Shown here: piece by piece, positions 1 to 8,602 of the stretch | How positions within the stretch are numbered: the stretch's first letter is position 1 | Layout of the letters: every line of letters starts with the position of its first letter | Assembly: GCF_013390595.1 (NCBI RefSeq) | Contig: NZ_JACAWV010000023.1 | Span: forward strand, 62,001 to 126,000 | Origin: Rhizobium sp. RM | GTDB taxonomy: Bacteria > Pseudomonadota > Alphaproteobacteria > Rhizobiales > Rhizobiaceae | Direction: 5' to 3' | DNA length: 64,000 nt | The notes under the pieces: generated by a model | The model's database searches: none | The model's input: the letters and a program-made list of their open reading frames with translations, nothing else | What the model was told of the DNA's origin: nothing | Translations under genes and position numbers: made by a program

Positions 1-1714
1 TGTGTAATGGTTTGACGACGCCACCCGCGAACTCAACGTCCTCAAGCGAGATGGTGAAGGCCTCTGTGGTAGACAGCGCAACTTTTGCGCGCTCTACCTC
101 TCGCTCTAAGCTGAGCTCAGAATAGCTTATTACGGGCGACACACCGAGCCGCCTAGATTTGATCAACCCAACAACAAAGTCCTTAAGCGCAAGATCAAAA
201 TCGATACCTCCGAGCTTTGCATCGCCACTCGACGCAAGAACCTTAAATTCGATGCGCCTAGTGAGAGCATCCTCACTATTGAGGTCGATACTCAGCGCAT
301 CGTCTTCGAGTTCCCATTCTATATCCTCAACCTTGGCGTAAACCACTGCCACGTCAAGCGTGCCCCCTCCCATATCGACAACCAAAACATGTTTATCGGA
401 GTAAGACACTTCACTGGCGCGCTGTCCGGTTTGGAAGGAGGATAAGACGTTGAATGCGGCAGCCGTCGGTTCAGGTATGATTCTTTCGACCCGAACGCCG
501 GTAGCCTGGACGCAATCGACAATTCGCGACACGTCTAGAATATTGTAGTCGGTTGGAATTGAAAGAACGCAACGCCGGGCTTTTGTTCCCGTTGTGTGCT
601 GGAAGGTGTCAATGAGCGAGCGTATGACAAGCATTGCATACTGATCGGGTCGCAGCCCCTTATCGTCAGCTGCGTCTTCGAAAACGCGCGATAACAAACG
701 CCTCTTCGCATATCGGGATGTAACACCAGAAAAGTGGTCAACGCCAACCTCGTAGTTCCCATCCCCAAAAAACCTTACCGTGGAAGGCATGCAAATTTTG
801 CCGCTACCATCTCTGATAAACTCGTAGCCGGAAGCCGTTCCATATGCCAAAATCGATTTGGTCGTTCCAAAATCAATAACTACAGGTAACGGGAAGTCTG
901 GAAGAAATGTCTCCTCCTGCCTGAGCTTCACCTCTCGGCCCACCCACGGTGGCAAATAAAGGCGATCCGAGAGCTTCGATATCGGGAGGACGAAATCTCT
1001 AGCATTATCGCCCAAGATCGAAACTGGCGTTTGAGAAGGAATACGTAGCCGAGCGCAGGTGCTGGGCACGTGCCTTGCCAAAAAGTCTCCGAGTTCGTGC
1101 AATCGGCGGCAGTCAAATTCCAGTTCAAGCGCTTCTGATAGACAGTAAGTAAAGACACCCCCTTCAATATTGCCGTGCTCGCGAGCCGCCGCCCTAGCAT
1201 CCGTAGAGAAGAACACCGCGAGGTTCGAACCTTCCGCGAATGAGATGAGTGGAATTAGCGGTTCAGTCGCTGCCGGATAATTGAAGTTATCCCGGCAGGC
1301 ATCAATGAAAACGAGAATCGTCTTTGCGTTGATCTCGCAACATTTTCGTATCAGTGTGGCAAGTGAAATCGACGTTTCAGGAAGGGCGCCATAAACTGCG
1401 TCCTGAGGGATCAGATAGTCTTGACCTTGATCCGATCGGAAGCCGTGTCCACTGAAGTAGAAAACGAAAGCCTCCAGCGGTGGACCATTCCGAAACTGTT
1501 CGAACGCATCAAGACGCTTAAATATGGTGCTGCGACTTGACAAAAAATCTATCTGATTATTATCGCTCGTACAACAAACCGCAGCCTCCTTGTCGAAGCT
1601 CGAGGTTTTAATGAATTGTCCGCGCGCCTTTCTTGCGTCGGCGTCGGCGTACGATAGAGATGGTATCCGAGGGTCACTATATTCAGCGACACCGACAAAA
1701 AGGCCCGCCCTCAT
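1..1714 (-). CDS. Caspase-like peptidase fused to Hsp70-type ATPase (C-terminus beyond window edge)
   Basis: The frame is open without a stop from an ATG at 1714 to the left edge (571 codons seen). The N-terminal third reads as a C14 caspase/metacaspase fold: it starts with a GLFVGVAEY strand, has the catalytic His in FYFSGHG (His90) and the catalytic Cys in IDACRDN (Cys140). After about residue 275 an Hsp70/DnaK nucleotide-binding domain follows: phosphate-1 IDFGTTKS (280-287), EPTAAA (415-420), phosphate-2 VVDMGGGT (445-452) and GDAKLGGIDFD (497-507). GAGG lies about 10 bases before the ATG and an in-frame TAG lies just upstream, so the start is firm. It sits 10 bp behind the small gene at 1725, an operon. 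Inference: a chaperone-like ATPase gates a death protease. The substrate-binding part of Hsp70 is outside the window. Codon use looks more A/T-rich by eye than in the pectin genes, hinting at transfer. Confidence 0.85.
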   Translation of the reverse strand, partial: MRAGLFVGVAEYSDPRIPSLSYADADARKARGQFIKTSSFDKEAAVCCTSDNNQIDFLSSRSTIFKRLDAFEQFRNGPPLEAFVFYFSGHGFRSDQGQDYLIPQDAVYGALPETSISLATLIRKCCEINAKTILVFIDACRDNFNYPAATEPLIPLISFAEGSNLAVFFSTDARAAAREHGNIEGGVFTYCLSEALELEFDCRRLHELGDFLARHVPSTCARLRIPSQTPVSILGDNARDFVLPISKLSDRLYLPPWVGREVKLRQEETFLPDFPLPVVIDFGTTKSILAYGTASGYEFIRDGSGKICMPSTVRFFGDGNYEVGVDHFSGVTSRYAKRRLLSRVFEDAADDKGLRPDQYAMLVIRSLIDTFQHTTGTKARRCVLSIPTDYNILDVSRIVDCVQATGVRVERIIPEPTAAAFNVLSSFQTGQRASEVSYSDKHVLVVDMGGGTLDVAVVYAKVEDIEWELEDDALSIDLNSEDALTRRIEFKVLASSGDAKLGGIDFDLALKDFVVGLIKSRRLGVSPVISYSELSLEREVERAKVALSTTEAFTISLEDVEFAGGVVKPLH

Positions 1715-1724
1715 TGGCAGAACC

Positions 1725-2021
1725 TCAACGAGGGGCTAGCTTTACTTCTATTGCTCCTTTCGCTTCCGCGCCTGCCGCAGCGACGAGGCGTACTTCCCCT
1801 TTGACCGTGATCTCAAATTTTAAAGAGATTTCTTTCAAAGTCAGGCTTTTAGCACCAAGCTCAGAGCTATCGAATACGGTAGAAACTGTCTGCAAGGCTG
1901 CTCTGAATTGATCCCTCAATGTTTCGGAGCTGATTTGGGTGAGAACACCCTCAGCGCCTCGCTGAGCCATTGATTTTGTGCCTTCATTATCTGCACCGGC
2001 AATTACGTTTATCATCGGCAT
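1725..2021 (-). CDS. Small Pepco/Trypco-like protein partnering the caspase-Hsp70 gene
   Basis: 98 aa, no signal peptide or membrane segment. An N-terminal helical part is followed by a C-terminal beta-rich stretch (LKEISLKFEITVKGEVRL, then AAAGAEAKGAIEVKL). This pattern resembles the small peptidase-co-occurring domains (Pepco/Trypco families) described in bacterial NTP-dependent conflict systems next to caspases or trypsin-like proteases. AAGG stands 7 bases before the ATG at 2021. It is the first gene of the two-gene unit with the caspase-Hsp70 fusion, 10 bp apart, so the two are probably co-translated. Family assignment is by eye only; a profile search could instead leave it as an orphan. 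No enzymatic residues are apparent, which suits a binding or adaptor role. Confidence 0.6.
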   Translation of the reverse strand: MPMINVIAGADNEGTKSMAQRGAEGVLTQISSETLRDQFRAALQTVSTVFDSSELGAKSLTLKEISLKFEITVKGEVRLVAAAGAEAKGAIEVKLAPR

Positions 2022-2386
2022 ATTAAAACCTTCTCGTTTGGCTGGCTTTTGTCTATCGTGGGATGAGTAAAATCGAATTAAACACGCGCTGTGATTCTAT
2101 GCAAAGCAGATGATATCTTTACGAGGTTTGTAAAGCCCAGGCGATGCAGATCGTGTGACACCGGCGATTGGGTTGCAAGGCATTGCCAAGTGTTCGCACC
2201 AAAGGCCGGGCATTTCTTGGCAGACCGGCGATTTATTCCTTCGAAGACCAATGTAAATTTCGAAAAATTAGCCGCCAGATTCTTGGACTGATCCTCGAAG
2301 CTCGGCTAGAAGACCAGGTCCGCTTCTTGCGCATCCCGGCCAAGCCGAAAAGGTTGCCAAATCGCGCAAAAACCCCGCCCAATCAG
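2022..2386. other. Intergenic stretch upstream of the caspase-Hsp70 unit
   Basis: No convincing gene on either strand. The part next to 2021 should hold the promoter of the Pepco-caspase unit (A/T-rich around 2040-2130). No tRNA, integrase or clear direct repeats that would mark an island end were seen. Short plus-strand open frames here lack a good ribosome site and resemble nothing. Confidence 0.5.
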
Positions 2387-2572
2387 TCATTCTGTCTCAT
2401 CGGGCGTAGGTCCACTTTCAGAGAATTTGGAATAAAACTGGACGACAAAATCGAGGGCACGGTCCAGCCAATAGGGCTGTTGGAACAGATAGGAAGTCCA
2501 CATTCGGCCCTGCCGACTGAATATGAACTGCGGAAGGCACCTCCCGCAATTCAACTCAAGGCACGATGTCAT
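2387..2572 (-). CDS. Possible small protein, translationally coupled to GH105
   Basis: 61 codons whose ATG overlaps the GH105 stop in the form ATGA, the arrangement used repeatedly by real gene pairs in this window. The product has an aromatic-rich middle (MWTSYLFQQPYWLDRALDF). I recognise no family. It may be a real short gene, a decayed downstream cistron, or chance; only the coupling and fair codon use support it. Confidence 0.3.
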   Translation of the reverse strand: MTSCLELNCGRCLPQFIFSRQGRMWTSYLFQQPYWLDRALDFVVQFYSKFSESGPTPDETE

Positions 2573-3675
2573 CGCAGGCGCAAACTTTCCGCGTAAGCCA
2601 TCATCAACGGCCCCACGCCTTTTGCATCGTCAGAGACAACCGGCTCAGTCAGATAATATTCCGGAGTACCGCTCCGGTAGTTGCCTTCGAAGCCACCTAG
2701 TCCAGCCACATGCACGATGCCGGACAGCCTTGTGATGCCGTCCTCATCCTGGACCAGTTTCGTGTCGAGGAGTGCGTCGAGCGCACGTCGGCCAGCAACG
2801 ATTACCGCTTTCGCCTCGTCCCCATCGACAAGATTGAGACGGGCCGCTCTTAACAAGGCGTATGAGAACATCGCAGATGCAGAGGTCTCTTCATAGTTTC
2901 CGACCAAATCAGGCGCGTCGAGCACCTGCATCCAGAGACCATTACTCGTCTGCCGCGCCACGATATCCGCAAGAAGGTGACGTGTACGCTTCCGCAGGGA
3001 CGCCGTTCCCGTATCGTCAGGCAAAATGGCAAGTACGTCGACAAGCGCCATCGACAGCCAGCCAACGGCACGTGCCCACAATGCCGGAGAATGCCCGGTG
3101 ATGGGGTCAGCCCAGCGCTGATCGCGGCTCTCGTCGTAGCCATGCACATAAAGCCCAGCGGGATTAGCGGTCAGGGCGAGCGCTGTCGAGAATTGCTGCA
3201 AGGCATCGACGATGAGCTCGGGCCGGCCGGTCGCCTGGGCATATTCGATCTGGAACGGAAGCCCCATATAAAGCCCATCCAGCCAGACCTGATGCGGATA
3301 GCGTTTTTTGTGCCAGTAATTTCCCGAGCGGATACGCGGATGATTTGCCAGCTGTCCCGCCAGGTGATCGGCCGCTGCGAGATAGCGTGGATCCTTTGTT
3401 TCTTCCGCCAATGGGAAGAGTACCCGACCGGCGAGAATATGGTCAATGTTGAACTCCTCGGGCGAATATCCCGCAAGTTTACCGTCTTCGGCTATCTGCG
3501 CGTCAGCGAGGCGATGCAGATGGTTCTTCCAGCGTGCCTCGCCCGTCGCATCGGCGAGAAACTGGAGTCCGCGATAAACGCATCCGTCCTCGTAACACCA
3601 GCTCCCGCCTTTGTAATGCTGGTAGCGATTGGCAAACTTGTCAAAGTAATCAGTTGGTTTCATATCTTTGCTCAA
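2569..3675 (-). CDS. Unsaturated rhamnogalacturonyl hydrolase, GH105 family
   Basis: 368 aa, the usual size for GH105 (YteR/RhiN type), with no signal peptide, so cytoplasmic. These enzymes hydrate and release the unsaturated galacturonyl residue from the non-reducing end of oligosaccharides left by pectin or rhamnogalacturonan lyases. Family features are the [10 protein letters not shown] motif with the putative catalytic Asp133, GYDES near 180, and [12 protein letters not shown] near 195-206. The start is a TTG overlapping the GH28 stop (TTGA); an ATG four codons in (position 3663) is an alternative. It is the last clear gene of the ABC-GH28-GH105 operon. The released 4-deoxy-5-keto-uronate would feed kdgF, kduI and kduD 15 kb away. 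Confidence 0.88.
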   Translation of the reverse strand: MSKDMKPTDYFDKFANRYQHYKGGSWCYEDGCVYRGLQFLADATGEARWKNHLHRLADAQIAEDGKLAGYSPEEFNIDHILAGRVLFPLAEETKDPRYLAAADHLAGQLANHPRIRSGNYWHKKRYPHQVWLDGLYMGLPFQIEYAQATGRPELIVDALQQFSTALALTANPAGLYVHGYDESRDQRWADPITGHSPALWARAVGWLSMALVDVLAILPDDTGTASLRKRTRHLLADIVARQTSNGLWMQVLDAPDLVGNYEETSASAMFSYALLRAARLNLVDGDEAKAVIVAGRRALDALLDTKLVQDEDGITRLSGIVHVAGLGGFEGNYRSGTPEYYLTEPVVSDDAKGVGPLMMAYAESLRLR

Positions 3676-5225
3676 TCATTTTCTGATGTAACGGTGGCAG
3701 AACTTAGCAATGCGGGATCATCGCATCTGACCTCCGCCTGTTCGAAGACGATTGCCTCGTGCTGCATTGGACGGATCCGGTCCGCCATGATGGGGGGCAT
3801 CGGTACAGCGGATGGGTCACGAGACAGAATGGTGAGGCCGCGAATATCGACGTTGCGAATGGGGGCTTCCGGAAGCCCGAGAAACGCACCCGCAGCGTGA
3901 GCGAGCGTTTGGATTCTGACATCCTCGACAACAATACCGTCAATGACCGGCGTTCCCTTGCCGACGGCAGCCGGTTCTCTGGACTGTACCCAATCATCAT
4001 GCCCGTCAGCATCGCAATGGTAATGCGCATTGGCTGACAAGGCGGTTTGGACACCGTTCAACAGCACGCGCCGCATGGCAATATTGGTAACGGAACCGCC
4101 TCGCCCACGCCGTGTCTTGAGACGAAGGCCCCGATCGGTCCCGATCATTTCACAGTCCTCGATTGTCACGTCGTGGACACCGCCCGACATTTCCGAGCCA
4201 ATCACCAGCCCGCCATGGCCACGCTCCATCAGGCAGTGCTTGACGTGCACACCCCGCGTCTCGGCCAGATGGTCATCTTCGCCATTTGGCCCGCGCTTGC
4301 CTGCCTTAACGGCAATGCAATCGTCACCGACAGAGAAACGAATGCCGGCAATCGTGACGTTACGGCAGCTCTCGGGGTTGAAACCGTCCGTGTTGGGGCT
4401 GTCGTGAGGTGCCAGGATGGAGAGACCGGCCGCGGTGAGGTCGTTGCACCCTTGAGGATGGATCGTCCACGAGGCTGCGTTGCGAATGGAAAACCCGAAA
4501 AGCTTTACGTTACGGCAGGAAACAAGGTGCAGTCCGCGTGGGCGGCGCGCGCCGTTGCGCGTTTCCTTTGGCCATTGCCACCAGTCTCCCTTATCGCCGG
4601 AGCCGTCGAGAACACCATGGCCTTCAATCGTAAGGTTCTCTGCGGCGACGGCATGAACGGGTGCGGCAAAACAGGCATCAGGAAGCCCTTCCCAGCTTCC
4701 AAGCATCCTGCCGTGTTCGTCGCGTGCCGCCAGAATTGGCCACCCGTCACGGAGAGACGGTGCGCGAAGCACGGCATCCTTTTGAAGCCGCAGGGTCATG
4801 TTGCTTTTCAGCCGGATGGGAAAGGCCGTCCAGTTTCCTGGGCCAAGGCAGAGTGTGCCTTGAGCGGGGACACTGGAGACCGCCTCCTGAAGAGCTACTG
4901 TGTTTTTTCGTGCAGCCTCAAGGTCATCGAGCGCGATATCGGAGAGAATTCCAAAGTCTGTCGCATTGACAAGACCGGCGCAGGCCGATGTCGAAAAATA
5001 GAACGGCTCTAACCCATCCGCTTCGAACAGATATTGCGTCGACGGCTCAAGGTCGTGCAGAAGTATGATGACCGTATCTGCCTCACCCAGCCGCTCCTCA
5101 CTTTCTCGACCCGGCACGCTAAGCCGCCACGCCATTTTTGAAGGCAGGGTGTAGAGTGCACCAGGTACCGGTAGACATAGAGCTGCCGTTCGCGCGGACT
5201 GCGCGATTAAAGTAGGTCGAAGCAT
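3672..5225 (-). CDS. GH28 polygalacturonase/rhamnogalacturonase-type hydrolase, cytoplasmic
   Basis: 517 aa. An N-terminal beta-sandwich (about 1-80, fibronectin-III-like) precedes a right-handed beta-helix. All GH28 catalytic signatures are present: NTD (278-280), GDD (300-302), GHGG (336-339) and RLK (368-370). There is no signal peptide, so it likely acts as an exo-enzyme on imported galacturonate oligomers rather than on the wall polymer. It is separated from the binding-protein gene by a 15-bp perfect hairpin (5259-5292) and overlaps GH105 by 4 bp. An exo-polygalacturonase of the PehX type or a rhamnogalacturonan-specific enzyme are both possible; GH105 next door favours branched or rhamnose-containing pectin. 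Confidence 0.9.
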   Translation of the reverse strand: MLRPTLIAQSARTAALCLPVPGALYTLPSKMAWRLSVPGRESEERLGEADTVIILLHDLEPSTQYLFEADGLEPFYFSTSACAGLVNATDFGILSDIALDDLEAARKNTVALQEAVSSVPAQGTLCLGPGNWTAFPIRLKSNMTLRLQKDAVLRAPSLRDGWPILAARDEHGRMLGSWEGLPDACFAAPVHAVAAENLTIEGHGVLDGSGDKGDWWQWPKETRNGARRPRGLHLVSCRNVKLFGFSIRNAASWTIHPQGCNDLTAAGLSILAPHDSPNTDGFNPESCRNVTIAGIRFSVGDDCIAVKAGKRGPNGEDDHLAETRGVHVKHCLMERGHGGLVIGSEMSGGVHDVTIEDCEMIGTDRGLRLKTRRGRGGSVTNIAMRRVLLNGVQTALSANAHYHCDADGHDDWVQSREPAAVGKGTPVIDGIVVEDVRIQTLAHAAGAFLGLPEAPIRNVDIRGLTILSRDPSAVPMPPIMADRIRPMQHEAIVFEQAEVRCDDPALLSSATVTSEND

Positions 5226-5258
5226 GATTTGGTCTCGTGTTTTCCCTTATGGGCTTCC

Positions 5259-5292
5259 ACAGTCCCGCCACGGCTTCCCGTGGCGGGACTGT
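5259..5292 (-). promoter_or_regulatory. Intercistronic hairpin between binding-protein gene and GH28
   Basis: Perfect 15-bp inverted repeat (ACAGTCCCGCCACGG with its complement) around a 4-base loop, GAAG on the transcribed strand. No T-run follows, so it is more likely an mRNA 3'-end stabiliser or processing signal for the upstream binding-protein message than a full terminator. Confidence 0.75.
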
Positions 5293-5302
5293 TCTGCCTG
5301 TG

Positions 5303-6568
5303 TCAGTCGAACTTCGCCAGAACGTCGTTGACCGTATCGATGATCTGTTCAGCTGCCTCGTCAGCCGGGATCTGGCCGTAAGCGTACTCCTCGAGCGTGT
5401 CGATGAACGCGGACCGGATTTCCGGATGCTCGTTGAACGGTGAGACGGTTGGACCAGATGCTGCCATAACGATTGCATTTGCGGCGCGCACTTCCGGCTC
5501 GCCCTTGTCTCCGAGGCGTGCAGCTGCAGCCTTGGAGGCTGGAAGGCCACGCGACGTCCCGAGTGCATCAATGCCCTCCGGTTCGTTCAGCAGGCAGTTG
5601 AGGATCTGGGCCGCGGCCTCCTGGTTCTTCGAGTTTTTCGATATCGAAAAGACCATGGAAGGCTTTCGGTACACGCCTTCCGTGACACCGTCTGTGAGTT
5701 TCAGCATTTTAACCGGCTTGAGCACCTGACCGTCCTTCAACGGGTCGGCATATTTCGAATAGGTGGAATCCCATTCATAGGATCCGGCAATTTTGCCCTC
5801 CGACCATGAGGGTTTTTCGAAGAGGTTGACGTTGCCGTCAGCAGCCTCTTCCTTTTGAGACCGGATCGCGCCGGTTTCGACCAGCTTGCCAAGGAAGGAA
5901 ATGCCCTCCGCCAGTTCTTCAGGTGTCCAGGCAACACGGTTGGTCTTTGTGTCCACCAGATCCTTGCCGGTCTTCTGGACGACTGCCAGCGTCACCAGAA
6001 GCTGCGCCGTTTCCTTCACGGCATTGAAGGTATAGTGGTCCTTGCCTAGCTTCTCTTTAATGGTCTTCGTTGCTGCAAAGAACTCATCCCAGGTCGCTGG
6101 AACGGCAACACCCGCCTTTTCAAAGGTTGTCGCGTTGAAGAAGAACACGCGACCCGTTGTCGAGACGGATAGGCCTTGGAGAACGCCGTTCATCGATCCT
6201 GCGTCAAGATCGGAAGCATCCCACTGCGACAGATCCAGCGGTTTCAGCTGACGTAGATCGGCAAATCCTTCGCCATTCTTCGAAAAAAGCGGTAGCCACG
6301 GCCAGTTGACCTGCACAATGTCCGCCTCGGTCTTGCCTGCCATCTGAGTAGTCAGCTTTTCAAGGTAACCATCAAAGCCCGTAAATTCACCTTTGACGGT
6401 GTGACCGTATTTTTCGCCGCAAGCGGCAATCGCCTTCTGCGTCGCGACGTGGCGGCTTTCGCCACCCCACCAGGACATGCGCAGCTCAGCTGCACTGACA
6501 GGGCTCGAAACGGCCATTGCCGCATAGGCGACACCCGCAAGCATTGCCATCGTTTTTGCTATTTTCAT
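5303..6568 (-). CDS. Periplasmic sugar-binding protein, TogB-like (oligogalacturonide type)
   Basis: 422 aa from the ATG at 6568, preceded by GGAGGAG; a longer upstream frame has no such site. A signal peptide (MKIAKTMAML to SPVSA-AE) is followed by a family 1 extracellular binding fold. The mature start RMSWWGGESRHVATQ and the stretch VNWPWLPLFSKNGEGFADL resemble TogB, the oligogalacturonide receptor of soft-rot enterobacteria. It is followed by a strong hairpin and then by GH28 and GH105, so the likely ligand is a pectic oligomer. The order ATPase gene first, then binding protein, then enzymes is slightly unusual for such operons. Confidence 0.88.
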   Translation of the reverse strand: MKIAKTMAMLAGVAYAAMAVSSPVSAAELRMSWWGGESRHVATQKAIAACGEKYGHTVKGEFTGFDGYLEKLTTQMAGKTEADIVQVNWPWLPLFSKNGEGFADLRQLKPLDLSQWDASDLDAGSMNGVLQGLSVSTTGRVFFFNATTFEKAGVAVPATWDEFFAATKTIKEKLGKDHYTFNAVKETAQLLVTLAVVQKTGKDLVDTKTNRVAWTPEELAEGISFLGKLVETGAIRSQKEEAADGNVNLFEKPSWSEGKIAGSYEWDSTYSKYADPLKDGQVLKPVKMLKLTDGVTEGVYRKPSMVFSISKNSKNQEAAAQILNCLLNEPEGIDALGTSRGLPASKAAAARLGDKGEPEVRAANAIVMAASGPTVSPFNEHPEIRSAFIDTLEEYAYGQIPADEAAEQIIDTVNDVLAKFD

Positions 6569-6611
6569 TGTGTTTCTCCTCCACGAAATATCAGGCACGC
6601 AGGTCTCTTCC

Positions 6612-7712
6612 TCACAGCGAGACATTGCGGCCGTCGGCCTTGTCAAAAATATGCAGTTTCTCCGGGTCGGGTCGAAGGTGGACGACGCCGTCCGAACCGA
6701 GCGCCTCGAATTCCGCTGCCCCGACGACGCTCACGAGCTTCTGGCCCTGTAGATCGGCATGCAGATAAACCTCATGGCCCATGAACTCTGCATTGGTCAG
6801 CTTAGCGCTGAGGACGGGACCGTCGCCTTTTGCAGCAAGCGAAAAATGCTGCGGGCGGATCCCGATGACAGCATCGGCAGGACGGCGCGAAAGTCGATTT
6901 TCGAGGTGTTCCCCAATCGGCAGGCGTTGACCGGCAATAACGAATTCTCCGCCTTCGATCCCGATGTCGATGAGGTTCATTTCGGGGCTACCGATGAAAC
7001 CTGCGACGAAGAGATTGGCCGGATGATTGTAGAGCTCTTTCGGCGTCGCAACCTGCATGATGCGACCCGTCTGCATAACGCAGATACGATCACCCATCGT
7101 CATGGCTTCGGTCTGATCGTGCGTCACATAGATGACCGTCGATGAAAGCCCTTCCGCCTTCAATTGACGATGCAGGTCGGTGATCCGCACCCGCATGGAG
7201 GCGCGGAGTTTCGCATCGAGGTTGGAAAGAGGTTCGTCGAAAAGGAAGACCCCGGGCTTCTTGATAAGCGCACGACCGAGAGCTACGCGCTGGGCCTGAC
7301 CACCGGAGAGTTGCTTCGGTAACCGGTCAAGCAGCGGTTCAATCTCTAGAATGCGGGCAACATTGTCGATTGCCTTTTCGATGTCCGGCTTGGCAACGCC
7401 TGCGATCTTCAGGCCGAAAGCGAGATTTCCGCGCACCTTCATGTGCGGATAAAGTGCGTAATTCTGGAAGACCATGGCAATGGATCGCTTGCCCGGTGGC
7501 AGGTCGTTGACCCGCTGGTCACCGATGACGATATCCCCGCCGCTGATTTCTTCGAGGCCCGCGACCATGCGCAGCGTGGTAGACTTCGCACAACCGGATG
7601 GACCGACGAACACCATGAATTCGCCGTCCTCGATATTGAGATTTATGCCATGCACGGCCTTGAAGCTGTTGCCGTAGGTCTTTTCGAGGTTTTTGAGTTG
7701 AACGCGTGCCAT
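6612..7712 (-). CDS. Sugar ABC importer ATPase (MalK/UgpC type)
   Basis: 366 aa from the ATG at 7712, whose neighbour permease stops at 7714. Q-loop VFQNYALYPHM, signature LSGGQAQRVALGRAL, Walker B FLFDEPLSNLD and switch THDQTEAMTMGD are intact; the C-terminal TOBE region is present. The Walker A reads GPSGCAKST, so the Gly before the invariant Lys is Ala (codon GCG). The other three sugar ATPases of the window have GCGKST or GSGKST. This A-for-G form occurs in some MalK-like proteins and need not be inactivating. It powers the permease pair 7714-9484. Confidence 0.9.
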   Translation of the reverse strand: MARVQLKNLEKTYGNSFKAVHGINLNIEDGEFMVFVGPSGCAKSTTLRMVAGLEEISGGDIVIGDQRVNDLPPGKRSIAMVFQNYALYPHMKVRGNLAFGLKIAGVAKPDIEKAIDNVARILEIEPLLDRLPKQLSGGQAQRVALGRALIKKPGVFLFDEPLSNLDAKLRASMRVRITDLHRQLKAEGLSSTVIYVTHDQTEAMTMGDRICVMQTGRIMQVATPKELYNHPANLFVAGFIGSPEMNLIDIGIEGGEFVIAGQRLPIGEHLENRLSRRPADAVIGIRPQHFSLAAKGDGPVLSAKLTNAEFMGHEVYLHADLQGQKLVSVVGAAEFEALGSDGVVHLRPDPEKLHIFDKADGRNVSL

Positions 7713-7713
7713 T

Positions 7714-8598
7714 TTAACCTTTGACCCCGCCAGACGAGATCCCTTCAATGAAATACCGTTGGGCTGCGAAGAAGACGATCAGCGCAGGTGCGATCGTCAG
7801 GACCGACATCGCCAGGATGCGGTTCCATTCGAACGCCTCGGTGGTATCGATGGAGAGTTTGAGCGCGAGGCTCACCGGATATTTGTCGACCGAAGACAGG
7901 TAGATCAGCGGCCCCAGGAAGTCGTTCATCGTCCACATAAACTGGAACAGACATACTGAAATCAGCGCCGGCGCCAGCATTGGTACGACAATGTAGACGA
8001 GGGTCTGCAGACTGTTTGCTCCGTCCACGCGAGCCGCCTCTTCCATGTCGGACGGGAGAGAACGAAGAAATTGCACCAGCATGAAGACAAAGAACGCGTC
8101 ACCGGCCATTGCCGAGGGAACCCAAAGCGGAAGGAAACTGTCCAGCCAGCCGAGATCGCGGAAGAGGATATATTGCGGGATACGTGTGACGACATTCGGC
8201 AGAAGCAGAATGGCGATGACCGAGCCGAACAGGATCTTCTTCAATGGAAAATCGAAACGGGCGAAAGCATATGCTGCCATCGTGCACGAAATCGCCGTTC
8301 CGATAACCTTCGGCAAGATGATCAGGAACGAGTTCCAGAAGAACCTGCCGAACGTATAGGGCGTCGAGGTTTCCCAGCCACGGATATAACCCTCGAGGGT
8401 CGGATTTTCAGGGATGAAGCCGGCTCCGGAGAAGATCTCCGAATTGGTCTTGAAGCTTGCTCCCACCAGCCAGATGAGCGGGTAGAGCATCAAAAGTCCG
8501 ACCGCAAACAACAGCACATAGCGAATGCTGGTGGAAATCAGGTTCAGCTTTGCGCGGCGGGCGGCCTGGACTTCGTTGAGGGTTAAAACATCCGTCAT
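7714..8598 (-). CDS. Sugar ABC importer permease, MalG/TogN-like
   Basis: 294 aa from the ATG at 8598 (5 bp after the partner gene; longer frames would run into it). Six predicted membrane segments and the cytoplasmic EAA loop EEAARVDGANSLQTLVYIVVP that contacts the ATPase. Forms the translocation pore together with the 8603-9484 product. Confidence 0.88.
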   Translation of the reverse strand: MTDVLTLNEVQAARRAKLNLISTSIRYVLLFAVGLLMLYPLIWLVGASFKTNSEIFSGAGFIPENPTLEGYIRGWETSTPYTFGRFFWNSFLIILPKVIGTAISCTMAAYAFARFDFPLKKILFGSVIAILLLPNVVTRIPQYILFRDLGWLDSFLPLWVPSAMAGDAFFVFMLVQFLRSLPSDMEEAARVDGANSLQTLVYIVVPMLAPALISVCLFQFMWTMNDFLGPLIYLSSVDKYPVSLALKLSIDTTEAFEWNRILAMSVLTIAPALIVFFAAQRYFIEGISSGGVKG

Positions 8599-8602
8599 GA
8601 GA

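Noticed and set aside
2168-2596. 142-codon plus-strand open frame between the caspase unit and GH105
   Set aside because: No ribosome site, no recognisable product, runs antisense into GH105; probably chance.
2977-3900. 307-codon plus-strand frame antisense to GH105/GH28
   Set aside because: The minus strand has two well-motified enzymes here; the plus frame is a shadow of high-GC coding sequence.
4047-5012. 321-codon plus-strand frame antisense to GH28
   Set aside because: Shadow of the GH28 gene, no motifs or ribosome site.
5259-5292. Reading the 15-bp hairpin as a terminator
   Set aside because: No T-run on the transcribed strand and the GH28 gene follows directly in the same operon; a message-stabilising role fits better.
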